Source: Paralvinella palmiformis
Lineage: Eukaryota > Annelida > Polychaeta > Terebellida > Alvinellidae
Length of the DNA stretch: 64,000 bases
Assembly: GCA_025642065.1 (NCBI GenBank)
Contig: JAODUP010000056.1
Coordinates: 356,001 to 420,000 of the forward strand
Direction of reading: 5' to 3'
Shown here: in pieces, positions 62,201-64,000 of the stretch
Layout of the letters: each line of letters starts with the position of its first letter
Position numbering within the stretch: the stretch's first letter is position 1
Position numbers and translations under genes: made by a program
Notes under the pieces: model-generated
Told to the model about the DNA's origin: nothing
Seen by the model: the letters and a program-made list of their open reading frames with translations, nothing else
Databases searched by the model: none

Positions 62201-63255
62201 TAATATTTGTCAAATTATGGGGTTTCTTCCATTTCTTCCCAAAAATCAACTTAACCTCGATTATTTACGGTACAATTAGTTTCAACATGTTGGTCAAAAC
62301 AAATCAATTTTAGTTTCTTTCATTGGTCCCCAAAGATTTGTTGCAAACCAACAGATATGAGGACTATTATAATTTTTTTTAAAGTGCATATGTGTATGAT
62401 TAGCATGAAAAATATATTAATATTTGTCAAATTCTGGGGTTTCTTCCATTTCTTCCCAAAATGGAAGGGAAGAAAGTATTTCTTCCGTAACAGAAATAAC
62501 CCGTTTTTTACCGTACATGGAAGAAACATGCCAACCCTGCAAAATTTGGCTGTAATACAAAAACGGCCACACTATGACCAATACGGCAGCCTCCATAAAC
62601 TATTAGAGGCAGATTTTATTTTTGGTCTATCTAAGACGTGTCAGCATGTGTAATTGAACTGAACAAATGAGGCCACGAAAAAAATGACCTAGAAGCCACA
62701 TCAAAGGAAAACGATTACAGCAAACAATGTGTTAATTACTTCCAAAGCTGGAACATGGGAACTACTAATAAACTACTTCAAACAGCATTACAGAAACGAA
62801 CGCACAGCAACAGACAACCTATTGTCACACAGTGGGTGAAAACAGCCCGGGATTAAATCGACCCTGATGAAGAAGGCGAGATGCATGATGACACATGAAC
62901 GGATAACGCAGATGTTCAATGAAGATAGTGATGATGACGAATTTTGGGGTTTTGAATAAATTTGTTGATTTTAGTGCGGCTTATACACAGGTTCGACTGA
63001 TGGGGGGTTTACTGGTCCTAAAACCTGGTGCGCCCTATACACGAGTATATACGGTAATCATTTACAATCGATTATAATTATTGATGACCTTATTCCTGCT
63101 CATAAACAAATACCCACTGTGTACTGTTACCTTTTTAAATGATTTTTGCCACTCTCCACTACATATGTCTCTCAATTCTTTGCGATCATCAATTTTGTAA
63201 TGACGAATTTTCTGATCTTCTATCCAGATAATTAGGTTTCTGTATTGGCTTTCAT
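47468..63255 (-). CDS. RTRAF: RTRAF (C14orf166/CLE) orthologue, exons 2-8; exon 1 outside the window
   Basis: Seven exons on the minus strand, all GT-AG and in frame: 63255-63131, 57966-57867, 57239-57159, 56392-56304, 55684-55613, 49274-49223, 47625-47468 (TAA). The product matches human RTRAF along its length. From N to C: RNLIIWIEDQKIRHYKIDDR, LDWLLGYAVRLEYGD, a variable Ser/Ala linker, NDPDFKAGVTSLASLLQIPP, AICILVKERLSKDA, LGFET, ILRMLHIKELRDLQ and NPKTDTKLGKVGRS. The family is known to join RTCB, DDX1 and FAM98B in the tRNA-ligase complex and to bind RNA and Pol II. The ATG exon (MFRRKLTALDY-like) was not found up to 64000, so it lies to the right. Introns are long and full of transposons. 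There is no sign of damage in any exon. Confidence 0.95.
47626..49222. other. RTRAF intron 7
   Basis: About 1.6 kb, AT-rich, with a short ATT repeat near 47965. Several 60-110 codon frames exist but none looks like a known protein. Confidence 0.5.
50209..50243. repeat. (TA)n microsatellite inside the TIR element
   Basis: Short TA run followed within 120 bases by a stretch of AATTCC/GGAATT words (50360-50475). Confidence 0.85.
50907..51286. mobile_element. Inner TIR element nested in the 49.8-51.8 kb element
   Basis: Ends GAGGGGCCCATATGGGGGG and (reverse complement of right) GAGGGGCTCATATAGGGAT, 15 of 19 matching. The inside has many TTTACG/CGTAAA words. Flanking GTTTCATC and TTTATCCG do not give a clean duplication. 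Confidence 0.5.
52640..53260 (+). mobile_element. Mutator-like (MULE) transposase fragment
   Basis: In shifting frames: AKVQAAKVRESLKQQATVSR (linker helix), WIMDGAFNTALNMFSQLYVI (the region of the first catalytic Asp), SDKSQTTYEELIIAIQ, DLGFQPE, EQAAINAV, LHVHIQG and FYHLTQ-TWRKIQSMGL, the CFFHLxQxxWRK block of MULE/FLYWCH-type transposases. A poly-C run near 52931 disrupts one frame. It lies in RTRAF intron 6. The N-terminal zinc finger and C-terminus are not seen. Confidence 0.8.
53329..53577 (+). pseudogene. Unrecognised 82-codon frame after the MULE fragment
   Basis: ATG at 53329, begins MVKCVASVTNCGLGLETAMP and contains LRPVFQLNDCVFPKDKTQYL. The two early Cys recall a zinc-finger start but the spacing is not that of THAP. 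No family assigned; it may be unrelated to the MULE. Confidence 0.2.
54337..54606 (-). mobile_element. hAT-like transposase fragment, second lineage
   Basis: Minus strand: LFRTMFPDSHIIKDVVMGPT, EIAYMLGF and SYFVGFD. The order FPDS-I-KDV-GPTK-AY and VVGFDES is seen in one group of hAT-like transposases. It differs from the fragment at 25.1 kb, which has GRTKT. Frame lost soon after the GFD motif. Confidence 0.6.
57395..57577 (+). mobile_element. tRNA-derived SINE, family 2, copy 2
   Basis: Same family as 42459-42651: GCTGGACCACAGATCACTAC, B box GTTCGAATCCC, CGGCCCATTTAGCCTACC and a CATCAATCATCATCACC tail. The A-box part has lost about ten bases. Sits in RTRAF intron 3 (57240-57866). Confidence 0.87.
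59455..59992 (-). mobile_element. Pogo-like transposase N-terminus
   Basis: Minus strand from the ATG at 59992: MASCKR, then LEHYADVKQHDKDLSCRSLA and NVGKNQVQSIISDCETIMK (first helix-turn-helix). After a short gap comes QVRSNNIPLNGELLQEQA, then LRLGDFTASNGWFQAF (CENP-B type second helix-turn-helix), and a weak SGDAPDVSMATIDDWK before the DDE part. Stops after the first six codons and elsewhere. Third pogo-type lineage in the window with this domain pair. In RTRAF intron 2. Confidence 0.8.
60120..60550 (+). mobile_element. 3' fragment of the L2/CR1-like LINE
   Basis: Same family as 3.1-4.5 kb: MAHEYLCELVSIRKSSCKLG, VPVSRLKSYGDCTFCVAAPS, LWNRFPADIRNA, then a stop and the common 3' end (GAATGGCTCCTAGTAGTAAG, then ATT tail). 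The join before MAHEYLC skips about 100 bases of the longer copy. Confidence 0.87.
61655..62539. mobile_element. Nested hAT-like MITE with internal tandem duplication
   Basis: Ends CAGGGTTGGGTTTCTTCC and (reverse complement of right) CAGGGTTGGCATGTTTCTTCC; inside both ends a GGAAGAAA...TTTCTTCCCTTCCA block is also inverted. CAGGG-starting ends are typical of hAT elements. Flanking CCAAATCA and CAAAATTT agree at five of eight bases, a weak 8-base duplication. No coding part. Confidence 0.65.
62022..62455. repeat. 216-bp tandem duplication inside the hAT-like MITE
   Basis: Two nearly identical 216-base units (start words TCAACTTAACCTCGATTATT at 62030 and 62246). The second unit runs on to TTTCTTCCATTTCTTCCCAA. 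A few substitutions and small gaps separate them. Confidence 0.9.
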
Positions 63256-64000
63256 CTGCAATGAAAAATGTCAGTTTCACAAACATCAAAGTGAGAAAAT
63301 TTTATGATCATGGAAAAATCATTGCTCCAAACCACCAAATGATATGGCAATACACTGAATATGTTATTTGTATGCCTTATGCCACTATTTTATGCCAAAA
63401 ATAGTTTCAAATGGGCTGAATTACCCAAAACATCTGGCTAAATTTTAGTAAATATAGTAATAATCTTGCAACAGCTGTGAGCTTACGATTCTCTTAATTT
63501 GTGTACAGTAATCTAAGTCTGCATGTCCTGTAGCATTTACTGAACTACGTTTTCTTATTTGTATAAATGTATTAATATTTCTAAATAAAATAACTACTGA
63601 AATTTCAACATGTTGAAAAATTGTTGTCACCAAAAACTACTTGCATCTCCCCAGGGTTGGGTGTTTACTGTAAAAAAACTATTTTTACATTACATTGTAA
63701 AAAACCTCATTCATTATAACTATAAGCCAATTCTACTAGTCGTAATGGATGTCATTCAACACATTTATCAGATAGTATCTTTCATAGACATGAATTTTTA
63801 TTAACACACTACTCAATATTTTACACATGAATTTGTACAAGAATACTAAGAATATGGCAAAATAATGAGATTTATCGTTCTTCTGCAGACAAAGTGAATA
63901 CTGCCTATCTGAACAGTTAACAGTCTAATTCAACACTGCCTCTGAGAATCTTATAGCAGAATACCAGCTTAAAAGTTTCACTGTTGCCTAGAACTAGTAG
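63256..64000. other. RTRAF intron 1 (part), gene-free
   Basis: AT-rich sequence upstream of RTRAF exon 2. I searched for the conserved first coding exon on the minus strand and did not find it. Confidence 0.6.

Larger units (their letters stand above)
61207..63056 (+). mobile_element. 1.85-kb TA-flanked TIR element (pogo/mariner type) in RTRAF intron 2
   Basis: Left end TA-CCATATATACTCATGTATAG and reverse complement of right end TA-CCGTATATACTCGTGTATAG continue with GGCGCAC; two differences over the first 27 bases. TA on both sides is the target site of the Tc1/mariner-pogo superfamily. A second shared motif, GGCTTATACAC, occurs near both ends in direct orientation (about 61269 and 62983). 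Near the right end a short frame gives FNEDSDDDEFWGFE and stop; acidic tails ending in Phe-Glu-Gly-Phe-like words are common in one group of pogo-like transposases. The rest of the transposase is gone. A second element (61655-62539) is inserted in it. Confidence 0.8.

Overview
This is an AT-rich window of an animal nuclear genome. It holds intron-split genes with GT-AG junctions, tRNA-headed SINEs, APE-type non-LTR retrotransposons, several families of decayed cut-and-paste transposons and long (TA)n, (AC)n and (GT)n arrays. Nothing names the species. The mix, and the expansion of MCT-like transporters, suggests an invertebrate, most likely a mollusc or another lophotrochozoan; that is inference, since I ran no search.

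Layout. 1-1976: the 3' end of a plus-strand gene with a YWTD propeller blade and an EGF-like module (nidogen/LRP type). 2.6-8.0 kb: a 39-bp minisatellite, a truncated LINE, a 48-bp tandem repeat, a SINE and a second, deleted LINE copy. 8.4-43.2 kb: three paralogous MCT-like (SLC16/MFS) transporter loci. Copy A (minus, 8450-10487) is a clear pseudogene. Copy B (plus, 15100-19942) is intact over six exons, 651 residues. Copy C (minus, 37321-43177) is intact over six exons, 642 residues. All introns of B and C are phase 1. Between A, B and C lie transposon fossils: pogo/Tigger-like pieces, an APE-type LINE, a hAT-like piece, a P-superfamily element with a split THAP domain and a short derivative of it in an intron of B, a Ty3/gypsy pol fragment, and an initiator tRNA-Met-like gene. 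47.5-63.3 kb: exons 2-8 of the minus-strand orthologue of RTRAF (C14orf166/CLE). Its first coding exon lies beyond the right edge. Its introns hold a TIR element with a second one nested inside, a MULE piece, a hAT-like piece, a SINE, a pogo-like N-terminus, a LINE 3' end and a 1.85-kb TA-flanked element with a hAT-like insertion inside it.

The real genes do not form an operon. RTRAF is a conserved RNA/tRNA-ligase-complex factor, the MCT-like proteins are membrane carriers, and the YWTD/EGF protein is probably extracellular. The most notable points are: (1) an MCT-like subfamily that lacks the DGGWGW signature and, by my alignment, the proton-linked Asp and Lys; (2) a P-superfamily element with perfect 8-bp target duplications and its THAP-encoding relative in the same window; (3) a stretch just after the exon-1 donor conserved between the two intact carriers; (4) several nested transposon insertions that can be resolved to the base.
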